This document shows, piece after piece, positions 19,271 through 29,531 of a stretch of 64,000 nucleotides of DNA. The stretch's first letter is position 1. Each line of letters begins with the position of its first letter. Position numbers and translations under genes: made by a program. Source of the stretch: AP-15 sp963814865 (GTDB lineage Bacteria > Pseudomonadota > Alphaproteobacteria > ATCC43930 > CGMCC-115725); contig CAWFEN010000010.1 of assembly GCA_963814865.1 (NCBI GenBank), positions 248,001 through 312,000 on the forward strand, given 5' to 3'. Under the pieces are notes generated by a model. The model saw only the letters and a list, made by a program, of their open reading frames with translations. It ran no database searches and was not told where the DNA came from.

Positions 19271-20481
19271 TTGGCCCTCCGCCACCACCGCCGGCGCTCG
19301 GCGGGCCGGCCCGACAGCTCGAGCGCGAGTGCGGCGATCGCATCGGTGAACTTGCCGCGCCGTGCGGCCGCGACCGGCGCGCCGGTGACGCCCGCGGTGA
19401 ACAATGCCGGCTGGAACGGGATCACCGTCTTCGGCCGCATCTCGAGGATGTTCTGGATCTCGTCGAGCGTGACCGCGTGACGGCCGCCTTCGCCGTGCCG
19501 GTTGACGACGAGCAGGTTGCGATGCTTGGCGTCGCCTTCCCCGAGCCCGGCGCGCAGCCGCGCGGTGTCGCGCACCGAGCGCAGGGTCTGGTCGCCGACC
19601 ATGATGCGGAAATCGGCGGTGTCGAGCGCCCGCAGAAACGGCGCCGAGGGGGTCCGCGGCACGTCGAGGATCAGGTAGTGGAACTGCTCGCGCAATGCCG
19701 AGACCAGGGTGTCGACCGCGTCCGCCGTGAACTCCACATGATCGCGCAGCGGCTCCTCGGCGCTCAGCACGAAGAGGCGGTCGCCGACCGGCGCCATCAC
19801 CCGGTCGAGCAGCAGGTTGTCGACGCGCGACGGGTTGGCCAGCGCCTCGCGCAAGCCGGGGGTCGCCTTGATGTTGAGCGCCAGCGCGCAATCGCCGTTT
19901 TGCAGGTCGAGATCGACGAGCGCCACCCGCCGGTTCTGCCGGTTGGCGAGATACCAGGCGAGGTTGACCGCGATCGTCGTGGTCCCGACGCCGCCGCGGG
20001 CGCCGACGCAGGCGACCACGGTGCCGAGCTTGCGGTGGATCCCCGCGGCCTCGCCCGAGCCGGTCCGGTGGCTCAGCGCCCTTTCCAGCAGTTGCGCGGT
20101 CAGCGGCTTGACGACGTAATCGCTGACCCCGGCATTCAGCAGATCGCGGTAGAGGCCGATCTCGTTGCGGTCGCCGATCGCGATCACGGTGACGCCGGGC
20201 TCGCACACTTCGGCCAGCTGGTGCACCCGCGAGACCGGCAGGTCGACGCCGCTCAAATCGACGATCAGGAGATTGGGCGAGCGCTGCGCGCCCAGGGTTT
20301 CGATGGCCTTGGCAATGCCGCCGCGCGCGATCGCCGCATCGGCAAAGCCCAGATGCTCGACGCATTCGCGCAGCACCCGCTCGGTTTCGGCATCGGCGAC
20401 AAAGCCGAGCAGCGCGGCTCGGCCGATCTGCGGCCGTGCCGTTCTCTCGATCGGCGCGGGGATTTCGAGGAGGCTCCTCAC
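19267..20481 (-). CDS. cpaE: CpaE/TadZ pilus localisation ATPase (MinD/ParA-like)
   Basis: 404 residues: an N-terminal receiver-like domain (VTVIAIGDRNEIGLYRDLLN ... DYVVKPLT) and a MinD/ParA ATPase domain with the deviant Walker A VGARGGVGTTT and ALVDLDLQNG. TadZ/CpaE proteins position the pilus machine at the cell pole. The receiver domain keeps the KPLT Lys but the phospho-acceptor region is VDLSG, so phosphorylation is uncertain. It starts at GTG 20481, overlapping the stop of a 23-codon ORF. Confidence 0.92.
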   Translation of the reverse strand: MRSLLEIPAPIERTARPQIGRAALLGFVADAETERVLRECVEHLGFADAAIARGGIAKAIETLGAQRSPNLLIVDLSGVDLPVSRVHQLAEVCEPGVTVIAIGDRNEIGLYRDLLNAGVSDYVVKPLTAQLLERALSHRTGSGEAAGIHRKLGTVVACVGARGGVGTTTIAVNLAWYLANRQNRRVALVDLDLQNGDCALALNIKATPGLREALANPSRVDNLLLDRVMAPVGDRLFVLSAEEPLRDHVEFTADAVDTLVSALREQFHYLILDVPRTPSAPFLRALDTADFRIMVGDQTLRSVRDTARLRAGLGEGDAKHRNLLVVNRHGEGGRHAVTLDEIQNILEMRPKTVIPFQPALFTAGVTGAPVAAARRGKFTDAIAALALELSGRPAERRRWWRRAK

Positions 20482-20549
20482 AGCTCGGTTGCTCCCATGA
20501 TCACGTCGAACCGGCCAGCTTCGGCTGCCGCGCGGGCGGCTTGCATCAT
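20478..20549 (-). CDS. 23-codon ORF bridging cpaB and cpaE
   Basis: A tiny frame beginning ATGATG overlaps the cpaB stop (ATGA at 20546-20549), is preceded by AAGGA, and ends in a TGA that overlaps the cpaE GTG. It would encode AARAAAEAGRFDVIMGATEL after two Met and a Gln. This is the position where cpaC and often cpaD lie in complete tad loci, so it may be a tail left by their deletion, a coupling peptide, or chance. No family is recognised. Confidence 0.3.
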   Translation of the reverse strand: MMQAARAAAEAGRFDVIMGATEL

Positions 20550-21448
20550 TCCTTCACCTGCTCCGAACGGGCGACCCCGTGCAGCACCGACACCGGCGGC
20601 TGCTCGGCGGTGATCTGTTTTTCCGGCGGCATCGCGCCGCCCAATGCCGGCGAGACGTCGCCGGCCCAGGTCGGCTTGATCTCGGTGGCATTGCCGGGGC
20701 CGGGCTTGGCGGCCGCCACCAGGCTGCTGGCACCGCTGGCGCTGCGCAGGGTCAGCGACAATGTGCCGAGATCGGTCGCGACATTGATCTTTTCCGCCTG
20801 CACCGGCGTCACTTCGAGGGTCACGGTGCGGCCGAAGGCGCCGGCGCCGGCGGGCGCTTTCGCGTCCAGCGCATCGATCGCCAGCACCCGCAAATTCTCG
20901 ACCACCGTCTCGCTGACCGAGCGGCGGGTCAGCGGCAATGCGCTGTCGGCGAATTTCTGGGTCAGGATGACGTCGACCCGGTCGCCGGGGTAGAGGAGGC
21001 CGGTGCTGGCCCCGCCGGTGGCGACCGGGATCGCGATCGCCCGCGCCCCGGGCGACAGCACGACCTGCAGGAAGTCGCGGTCGCCGGGCTTGACGATGCT
21101 GTCGCGGCGGATCGGCGCGCCCGCTGCGATTGCCAGGCGCGCCGCCGCGCCATAGACCGCCGCGCGCGCCTCCTGATCGAGCTCGGGCTTGGCGCTGCGC
21201 TGCGCTGCCGCCGGCCGCACGAACTCCTCCGGCTCGGCCCGGCGCATGATCGGCTGCCAGGCCACGTCCTGGTCGCGCAGCAGGGTGCCGGGAGCGAGCG
21301 GGATCGCCGCCGCCAGGATCTCGTCCTGTACCACCGGCGCGGTAGCGGCGGCGATGACCGGCTTTTTCGACATGGCGTTGAAGAGCACGACCGCGGCGAC
21401 GCCGAGCGACAATAGGAAGAGGACGGTCAGGATTGCTTTGGCATGCAT
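20546..21448 (-). CDS. cpaB: CpaB/RcpC Flp pilus assembly protein
   Basis: 300-residue periplasmic protein anchored by an N-terminal helix (AILTVLFLLSLGVAAVVLFN). It contains the SAF/RcpC region with AAAIPLAPGTLLRDQDVAW, ARAIAIPVATGGASTGLLYP and PGDRVDVILTQ. CpaB normally works next to the outer membrane secretin CpaC, whose gene would usually follow but is absent here. The start lies 6 bases after cpaA, so the two are co-transcribed. Confidence 0.92.
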   Translation of the reverse strand: MHAKAILTVLFLLSLGVAAVVLFNAMSKKPVIAAATAPVVQDEILAAAIPLAPGTLLRDQDVAWQPIMRRAEPEEFVRPAAAQRSAKPELDQEARAAVYGAAARLAIAAGAPIRRDSIVKPGDRDFLQVVLSPGARAIAIPVATGGASTGLLYPGDRVDVILTQKFADSALPLTRRSVSETVVENLRVLAIDALDAKAPAGAGAFGRTVTLEVTPVQAEKINVATDLGTLSLTLRSASGASSLVAAAKPGPGNATEIKPTWAGDVSPALGGAMPPEKQITAEQPPVSVLHGVARSEQVKE

Positions 21449-21454
21449 GACGGC

Positions 21455-21946
21455 TCACTTCGGAACAGAGGATTGCAGGACGAGGATCACGATACCGGCC
21501 GCGGCGATCGCGACCCCGTACGGCACGCTCGGCCGCGCCGCCGCCGCTTCCGCCGGGATGGCCGAGGGCGCGAGATGCCGCAACGGGCCGCCGAACCTGC
21601 CGGCCACCAGCACGGCCAATGCGACGAGGCCGCCGCACAGGCTCATCAGCAGCAGAAAGCCGAGCAGATCGTGGTAGCCGACGAGCAATGCCGAGCCGGC
21701 CAGCAGCTTGACATCGCCGCCGCCGAGCCAGCCCCGCCAGAACATGACAAATGCGACAGCGAAGACCGCCGCGGCGGCGGCAATGGAACAGATTGCGGCA
21801 TTCCAATCGCCCGCCACCGCCAGCCGCGCCAGGCCGAGCACCGCGACGGCGATGGCGAGCCCGTTCGGAATGCGCCGCGTCCGCAGATCGCCATAGGCGA
21901 CGACCGCGAACACCCCGATCCCGAGCAGCAAAATCACCGTCTGCAA
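21455..21946 (-). CDS. cpaA: CpaA/TadV prepilin peptidase
   Basis: Aspartic-acid membrane protease that cleaves the Flp prepilin leader. The first catalytic Asp lies in YGDLRTRRIPN and the second in GGGDVKLLAGSALL, both typical of the A24 family. About five helices are seen. The frame runs upstream to 22078 through the flp2 remnant, so I use TTG 21946, four bases after AGGAGAG; this gives 163 residues, the normal size, starting directly before the first helix. The absence of the long N-terminal methylase domain matches TadV-type enzymes. Confidence 0.9.
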   Translation of the reverse strand: MQTVILLLGIGVFAVVAYGDLRTRRIPNGLAIAVAVLGLARLAVAGDWNAAICSIAAAAAVFAVAFVMFWRGWLGGGDVKLLAGSALLVGYHDLLGFLLLMSLCGGLVALAVLVAGRFGGPLRHLAPSAIPAEAAAARPSVPYGVAIAAAGIVILVLQSSVPK

Positions 21947-21989
21947 GCCACTCTCCTGTGCCGGACGAACAAGCGCTCGTGCCGTCTCA

Positions 21990-22159
21990 GAGGCGGCCAG
22001 ATCGCTGCGAGATTGCTGAAAGTGGTGCTGAGTCTCGTTGCCGAGGAGCTGTGACCGCTGCTCAGCAGACCACTGCAATCAAGCCGACGAGCAAGCCATA
22101 TTCGACCATGGCGGCAGCCCCGCTCGTCCCTGCGGAAGCGATTGATCAAGCCGGCGCAT
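21990..22159 (-). pseudogene. Second Flp-type pilin gene, degenerate
   Basis: From ATG 22159, preceded by GGAAGGAAG, parts of a Flp pilin can be read in different frames: INRFRRDERG, then AAAMVEYGLLVGLIAVVC, then a stop, and finally LSTTFSNLAAI. They align with the neighbouring flp gene at DNA level. At least two frameshifts and an in-frame TGA lie within 150 bases. It is a decayed tandem copy of flp. The G/E cleavage-site logic cannot be checked because the leader is damaged. Confidence 0.65.
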
Positions 22160-22293
22160 CGGAAACTTCCTTCCAGGGAGAGCGAAGGCGCCGGATCGCT
22201 TCCCGGCAGCGGGAACGCTGCGCACACGCGCCGAACGCGGCCTAGGCCGCGTTCGACCGTGCGTCGAGCGCTCGTGCCGTATCAGATCGCGGC

Positions 22294-22461
22294 TCAGATC
22301 GATGCGATGATGCTGAAAGCGGTGCTGATTCCTGGCCGAGGGTGGTGACCGCGACCACGCAGATCACCGCGATCAGGCCGACGAGCAAGCCGTATTCGAC
22401 CATGGCGGCGCCCTGTTCGTCCCGGCGGAAGCGATTGATTGATGAGCTTGAGCATGAACAT
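22294..22461 (-). pseudogene. flp: Flp-type major pilin, 4-base duplication and 1-base loss
   Basis: The structural pilin of the Tad system. ATG 22461 has AAAGGA six bases upstream. Reading across frames gives MFMLKLINRFRRDEQGAAMV, EYGLLVGLIAVICVVAVTTL and ISTAFSIIASI, a canonical Flp pilin with the EY pair in the helix. Two lesions break the frame: a tandem duplication of AATC at about 22437-22444 and one base missing after CTCGGCCAGGA near 22318. Together they nearly restore the frame, leaving about 30 residues scrambled. Product intact if corrected: about 54 residues. Confidence 0.8.
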
Positions 22462-22520
22462 GTAGAGATCCTTTGAAAGGAGAGCCGGATGGCGGGTTCC
22501 GCGCCGCATTCCCGCGGACA

Positions 22521-22580
22521 CTTTCTACCCGTCGGTGAATCAATCATCGGCGAGAGAGGGTCGTCTCAAAAAAATTTGCG
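22521..22580. repeat. Left copy of an imperfect 60-bp direct repeat
   Basis: The stretch starting CTTTCTACCC and including GGTGAATCAAT and CGTCTCAAAAAAAT matches 27897-27955 at roughly four of five bases, in the same orientation. Between the two copies lie all of the decayed GT87 genes. The A run reads as a T run on the minus strand. Confidence 0.75.
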
Positions 22581-22656
22581 GAAAATTTTCAGAGCCGGCT
22601 TCGCTCCGCTTCGTGGTCCTCCACCGTCCGGCTACCTCGTAACCGCCGACTCCCGA

Positions 22657-23880
22657 TCAGAACGCGCGGCGCAGGATCAGCCACAACAGCGCGAACAAAA
22701 TCGATGCACCGACCGGGTGCCCGCCCCGCGACACAATGACCGAAGAGGCCCGCGACAAACAGGGCGAGCAGGGTCGTTTGCTCGCCTTCAGCAAGCCGTA
22801 GCTCGATCTGGTCCTTCGCGAGAAAGGCGACCGGGATAGCGATTGCAGCAAAGTCATACGCAAACGCATAAGGCGTGGCGAGCAGCGCTCCCGCCGACAA
22901 TGTCGCCGCCTTCAGCGCGTAACGCACAGGGGAGCGCCAGACCAGCCACACGATCGCGGCCATGCCGAATGTCGTGATCCCTTGCGCCCAGCCAGGCCAG
23001 AGCGGTGCGCCGCCGTGCAGACGCCGGACCAGGCCATAAATCGTTTGGATAATACCCCATCGAGCAAGATCAGCCCCGGACCGGGTCCGAGACACAGTCT
23101 CGCCGGCTTGTGCGAAGAGCTCTCGAGGAAATGCTTCCCAAGGGCCGACCCCGAACGCGACAATCGATATGCCGGCTAGGATAGCGGCCGTGGCGACGGC
23201 GCTGGCAAAGGCTCGCCATTGCCTGGCCGCAACAGCGCCACCGGGAACAAAATCCCGAATTGCGGTTTGAAGGTCAGACAGCCGATGAACACGCCGGCAA
23301 GCACGGGCCGGCGCTCAAGGGCCAGCAGCGAGGCGCCGACCAGCGACGCCGTCAGGAAGCCGCTTTGCCCGGCGAAAAATTCCACGCCGTAAATGGGCGA
23401 CGCCAAAACCAGCGCAATCGCCGGCGCGACGCCGCACGATCAGGTAGACGACGGCGAGGACGCCAGTAGGGTCACTATCCCTAGGTCAGGAATGCGGCAA
23501 CGTAAGGGAGCGCTGCAAGCGGGGCCAGGATCAGAAAATAGGTCGGAGGGTAGGGCCAGATCCGGAAAAGAGAATGCCCTGCCCCGACCAGCGCCTTCTG
23601 GGCCCTGGCAAACTCCGCCGGAATATAGAACGGCGCAATGCCCGTGCAGCGCCAGCCACCCGGCCACCAGGCCGCAGGTGAAATCGTGGTAGAGCGGCAC
23701 ACCCTTGCCTTGCCCAGAAGCCAACCCCCGCTGTGGTACCCAGAGAACAGCAGCGCGGCGTAGAAGAGCTGCGAACCCTACCAGCCATAAGCTTGCAATC
23801 GCCAAGCTGCGAAAATTCCGAGGAGACGCGGCGGCTCGCCGATCAGGCACGGCCACGATGGGAAGAATTCTCCGCAACAT
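22657..23880 (-). pseudogene. GT87/DUF2029-like membrane glycosyltransferase, copy A, several frameshifts
   Basis: Remains of a multi-helix GT-C enzyme of the DUF2029 family (polyprenyl-phosphate-mannose dependent in relatives). Recognisable blocks in order are IFAAWRLQAYGW, GKGVPLYHDFT, WPYPPTYFLILAPLAALPYV, FFAGQSGFLTASLVGASLLA, FIGCLTFKPQFGILFPVALL, RSPVRYALKAATLS and a C-terminal helix ILFALLWLILRR. They lie in at least three frames, so four or more indels are needed to rejoin them. The YKPQ-like and GQSGF motifs are intact. It is the left-most of four tandem copies. Confidence 0.75.
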
Positions 23881-23899
23881 GGCCCATGATCGGGCTCCG

Positions 23900-25149
23900 A
23901 CTTGGAATTGTTTCGCGTTCTCTCAGGCGAGGGCGGCAGCCGTCCATCGGCCGGCCGACAACGCGGCGACGCAGGATCAGCCCCAACAGGACGATCAGAT
24001 CGGTCGAGCGACGGGTCCGAAGTTGGCACGATTATCCAGAAGCTCGCGGCGAATAGCGCCAGCAGCAACCCCTGCTCACCCTTGAGCAATCCGGAGCGGA
24101 ACTGGTCCCGAGCAAGAAAGGCGACAGGGATCGCGATCGCGGCCATGTCGTAGCCAAAAGCATAAGGCGTCGCGACCAGCGCCGCCGCCGAAAGTGTCGC
24201 CGCCTTCAGCGCGTAGCGCACCGGCGAGCGCCAGATGAGCCAGACGATTGCGACAATGCCCGATGCCGTCATGCCCTGGGCCGGCCAGCTCGTCGGCGCC
24301 CCCGCCAAGCGCCCGAACCAACCCGAAAACTGTTTGGTGAAACCCCCAATAGATGGGAGCCAAGACGAAGTTCTCATGTAGCTTGTGCTCAGAACTCTCG
24401 CGGTAATGCTTCCCAAGGACCGATACCGAACATGAAGATCGAGACGCCGGCGAGGAAAGCGGCCGTCGCGGTGGCGCTGGCAATAGCGCGCCATTCCCCG
24501 GCCGCGACCAGCGCAACCGGAAACAAGATTCCCCATTGCGGCTTGTAGCAAAGGCAGCCGATGAAACACCAGCGATCACGGGGCGACGCTCGAGGACCAG
24601 CAATGCTGCACCGACCAGCGATGCCGTCAGGAAACCGCTTTGCCCCAAAAGAATATTCACGGCCATAAATGGCGACGCCAGCATCACCGCAATTGCCGGC
24701 GACCGCCGCACAATCCAATAGACAACGGCGACCAACCCCAGCAAGGTAGCCACGCCCCAGGTCAGGAATGCGACAACATAAGGCAAGGTCGCAAGTGGCG
24801 CGAGGATCAGAAAATAGATCGGCGGGTAGGGCCAAGTCCCGTGACTTGCAGTCGCCATTCCGATCAGTAGGTTTTGGGCCTTGATAAAATCCACGGGAAC
24901 GTAAATTGACCCCGTGTTCCCATGCAGTGCCAGCAATCCAGCGGCGAACGCAGTCGTGAAATCCTGGTAGCGCGGCACACCTTTGCTGTTTACCAGCCAG
25001 AGACCAAGCCAACCCGCGCAAAGAAAATAAGCGGCGTAAATTGCTGCAAGGGTGTAGCCATAAGCTTGCAGCCGCCAAGCCGCGAAAACGCCGAGGGGAC
25101 GGACTGCCTGTCCATCCGCACCCTTCCCGATGCGGAGACTTTGCAACAT
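23900..25149 (-). pseudogene. GT87/DUF2029-like membrane glycosyltransferase, copy B, frameshifted
   Basis: The best preserved copy. From ATG 25149 one frame runs for about 200 codons through FAAWRLQAYGYTLAAIYAAY, NSKGVPRYQDFTTAF, WPYPPIYFLILAPLATLPYV and LLGQSGFLTASLVGAALLVL, then shifts near 24560 into FIGCLCYKPQWGILFPVALV and again near 24380 into YWGFHQTVFG and RSPVRYALKAATLSAAALVA. It is similar to copies A and C at DNA level, which points to recent tandem duplication. A signal for expression is not evident. Confidence 0.78.
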
Positions 25150-25389
25150 TTCACTCACGACACTGGGTTCCGAAATGGGCGCAATCCGACGATCGGACCT
25201 CGCCATCGAGCCGATCCTGCCGCAGATCGATGCCGCGGATGGTCGGGGCGAAGGATCCGAGGAAGCGACGCGGGGCATAGATCGCCGGCATCGGCGGTTC
25301 CACCCGGTACGGGGATGGTATCGGCAGCGCACGGGCGGTCTGCGTGGCAAGTTGTGGGGCCAGTTCCTTCACCGCTAGCGTCGCCTCGA

Positions 25390-26050
25390 TCACCAAATTG
25401 CCGGAACAAGGCGGTAGCGGACGCGTGCCGCATACTCCGCGTAGCCCGGCAATTCACGCTTGAGCAGCCGCTCTTCGGCAATCGTGCGGCGCACGAGCCC
25501 AACAACGACGAACGGGACGATAAAGGTCGACAGCCACGATCCGAGTGCAATTCCGCTGGCGATGGCGATGACGAGCGCGGCCGTATAACCCGGATGCCTG
25601 ACGAACCGATAGGGGCCGTCGCTGACCACCTTGTGCCCTCGCTCCGCTTGCAACCGAGGGATCGAGGAAAAAAACCGGTTGACATGCGTAGCCCAGATAA
25701 AGGCGAGCCACGCGAGCGCCAACGCGAAAAGCGCCGTGATTTGCATGATCGTCGGAACTGAATCGAGAGGTGGAGCCGCCCGCGGTCAAGGCCTGCAACA
25801 GCCCAATGCCCGAATAGCAGCGGGATAAGGGGCAGGAATATTCCCGACTCACATCTTGCCCGCCGGGCCGCCTGCGCTCGCGCATAAGATCAGGGTCCAT
25901 GACCGCCACTTGGAGCGCGTTAACTCCGGCGATCACGACGACGTAAAACCAGAATTCGGCGATGTCGAGCCGCCCGGCCGACCCGAAAAGGGTCAGCGCG
26001 AGAAGAGTTAGGACGATCGCCTTGCCTCTTATTTCCCTCGATTTTGTCAT
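25390..26050 (-). pseudogene. Isoprenylcysteine carboxyl methyltransferase (ICMT)-like membrane protein, frameshifted
   Basis: The first part from ATG 26050 has membrane helices and LMRERRRPGGQDV, where ICMT-like proteins carry a similar RRxxPG element. The second part reads MQITALFALALAWLAFIWAT, NRFFSSIPRLQAERGH, GPYRFVRHPGYTAALVIAIA and ELPGYAEYAARVRYRLVP, the classical SAM-binding RHPxY end. The two lie in different frames and the joining segment (about 25740-25810) seems to use a third frame. The ATG overlaps the stop of GT87 copy C. Members methylate small or lipid substrates at the membrane. Confidence 0.75.
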
Positions 26051-26313
26051 GCTTTCCAATCCAGCGCGACCTGGGCCTTGATAAAATCCGCGGGAACGTA
26101 AATTGACGCCGTGTTCCCTTGCGGCGCCAGCAATCCGGCGGCGAACGCAGTCGCGAAATCCTGGTAGAGCGGCACGCCCTTGCTGCTCACCAGCCAGAGC
26201 CCGAGCCAACCGAGCAGAAAATACGCGGCGTAGAACCGCCGCCAACGTGTAGCCATAGGCCTGCAGCCGCCAAGCCGCGAAAACGCCGAGGGGGCGGACG
26301 AGCCGTCGGTCAT
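26047..26313 (-). pseudogene. GT87/DUF2029-like copy C, N-terminal fragment
   Basis: Only the first tenth to third of the gene is present: YAAYFLLGWLGLWLVSSKGV, PLYQDFATAF and YVPADFIKAQ, then it diverges and stops at the ICMT-like start. The more N-terminal block FAAWRLQAYGYTLAAV is in another frame, so there is a frameshift near 26240. The match with copy B is close at DNA level over the shared part. The truncation point marks a recombination junction. Confidence 0.72.
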
Positions 26314-26346
26314 GACCCGCCCCGACGACGAAGGCGCGTAAGCGCC

Positions 26347-27650
26347 TCAGCCATGATGCCCGCCTTTGGAGAGCGCGCATTCAACGGTCACATTTGGCGG
26401 AGGTGTGGGTAGCCAGCTGCGGCACGCCACCACCCGTCGAACGATAAGGAAAAGAATGATCGCATAGATGATCGGAGCCACCGGCTTCAGCGTAAGGAAC
26501 AAACCGACAAAACAAATAAGTATGGCCGTTCGCTCTCCAGGCAAAAAACCGCGTGACAATCCGTCGCTGACCAGGAAGGCAACAGCAATCGACAAGACAC
26601 AAAGATCATAAATCTCAACATAGGGAGTAACGGCCAGCGACCCGATACAGAGAGCGGCTGCTTTCAAAGAATGAGGAAGCGGCTTGGCCCAGACGATGCC
26701 TACCGTCAGCGCTACGATTGCTGCGACAGCCAAGTGCGAAATCCATGAAATCGTGTCACTGGCTCCCGCCCAATGAAGCAAACCGTAGACGGATTGCAAT
26801 GTGAGCTCGAGGCCTGGGTCCAAGTTCAGGCTCGAGTTTCGACCACCCAGAGTGTCGATGAACGACAGCCACCCCTGATAACCAAACGCTATCGCGGCTC
26901 CTACAGCCAGTATCACGCTCGTTGCCGCCGCACTGCCAAGGCGCGCCAGTTGCGCGAGGCCAAGAGCGCGAGCGGGAAGAGAACCCCAAATTGGGGTTTA
27001 TAGGTGAGGAGACCGATGAATATTCCGGATACCCACGGCCGCCGCTCCATCACAGCGAGCGAGAGCCCAATAAACGCAGCGGTGAGAAACCCGTTTTGCC
27101 CAAGCAGGATATTTTCGGCTACGACGAGCGGTGTGACCGCCGCAATCGCAGGGTTATGGACGCGGAATAATCGAGTAGACGGCCGCCACGTAAAGGAAGA
27201 GTGTAACAACGGTCCATACCGCGAATGCGGTCAGATACGGCATCAAGGCGGATAGGCAAAAAATAGGAACGTAGGTGGGTACCAGTAGTGGTAGGGGGGA
27301 GAATTTAAGTGATGCGGTCCGACTAAAGTAGCCTGGGCGACAGAAAATGCAGAATAGTCGTAGAACACGCAGGGGGTCATTTGAAACCGCAAAATTGCCA
27401 CTCACCCATATGGTGCAAAAGTCGATACATGCCGGCCTTCCAGCAAATCAACGACTGATCTACCATGAAAGATTTCCCATGTCAGGAGCCGAATTATTGG
27501 GCGGCGGCAATACTAAATCCGTATAGCCGAAGACGCCACTCGGTGAAGATTCCGGTCTTCGATATCGCTCACGCCCAGCCCGAACCCTGAGGCCATGGCG
27601 AATTCCGAACGGATCTCTGCCGGCCGGCGGGCCTTGACGGCCTCACTCAT
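26347..27650 (-). pseudogene. GT87/DUF2029-like copy D, divergent and frameshifted
   Basis: More distant relative with visibly lower GC than its surroundings. From ATG 27650 it reads MSEAVKARRPAEIRSEF, then WRLRLYGFSIAAAQ in another frame, a heavily damaged middle, ENILLGQNGFLTAAFIGLSL and FIGLLTYKPQFGVLFPLALL, and finally a long clean C-terminal frame (26347-26916) with LTVGIVWAKPLPHSLKAAAL. GQNGF and YKPQFG match copies A and B. Stops occur in every frame between 27210 and 27550. Base composition suggests a different origin from A-C. Confidence 0.7.
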
Positions 27651-27707
27651 AGGGTGTGATCTCGGGCCAGCGCGCATCGGGTCATGCGCGAATGCGACGC
27701 GCGAGCG

Positions 27708-27944
27708 TCATCGCGAAATCCCGATCAGCGCGCCGCCGGCGAAATCGAATGCGAGGGAACTGCTGTGGAAGAGCAGCACCGCCAACGCCGCGAGCCCGCG
27801 CAGCGAGGTCAGCGCCGGCAGCTCCGCGGGCCTGTCGTTTCTGCGGCTCGCGCCGATGTCCGGGTTGGCGATCAACGGCCCGCCTGCGTGGTGCGCCTTT
27901 CTACCCATCGGTGAATCAATTGCCGGCGCGGGCGGGCGTCTCAA
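27708..27944 (-). pseudogene. Acyltransferase 3 family fragment
   Basis: The translation contains PALTSLRGLAALAVLLFHS, the characteristic first helix of acyltransferase-3 enzymes with the conserved Arg and His, but then ends after FDFAGGALIGISR. The remaining 300 or so residues of the enzyme are absent. It starts within the right direct repeat. A broken gene is the only reading I can support. Confidence 0.65.
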
Positions 27945-27955
27945 AAAAATCTGCG
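27897..27955. repeat. Right copy of the imperfect 60-bp direct repeat
   Basis: Same orientation as 22521-22580, with shared CTTTCTACCC, TCGGTGAATCAAT and CGTCTCAAAAAAAT. It lies immediately after the GT-C-like gene's end, so its A run also supplies the T tract of that gene's apparent terminator. Confidence 0.75.
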
Positions 27956-27963
27956 CCGCGGCA

Positions 27964-27973
<10 letters not shown>
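27942..27973 (-). terminator. Rho-independent terminator-like hairpin after the GT-C-like gene
   Basis: On the minus strand the six-base arms GCGCCG and CGGCGC flank an eight-base loop and are followed by AGATTTTTTT. The hairpin overlaps the last codons of the GT-C-like gene. A stem of this strength plus seven T is a plausible intrinsic terminator. Confidence 0.55.
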
Positions 27974-29467
<1,494 letters not shown>

Positions 29468-29531
29468 TCCAGCAATAGACGCGCGCGCAGGCGGCATGTC
29501 GAGCTTGCGGGCCCGCCCGCGGCAGTTCCGC

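Noticed and set aside
25151..25396. 81-codon frame between GT87 copy B and the ICMT-like gene
   Set aside because: No recognisable domain, no ribosome site; it overlaps the regions of both decayed genes and is most likely non-coding.
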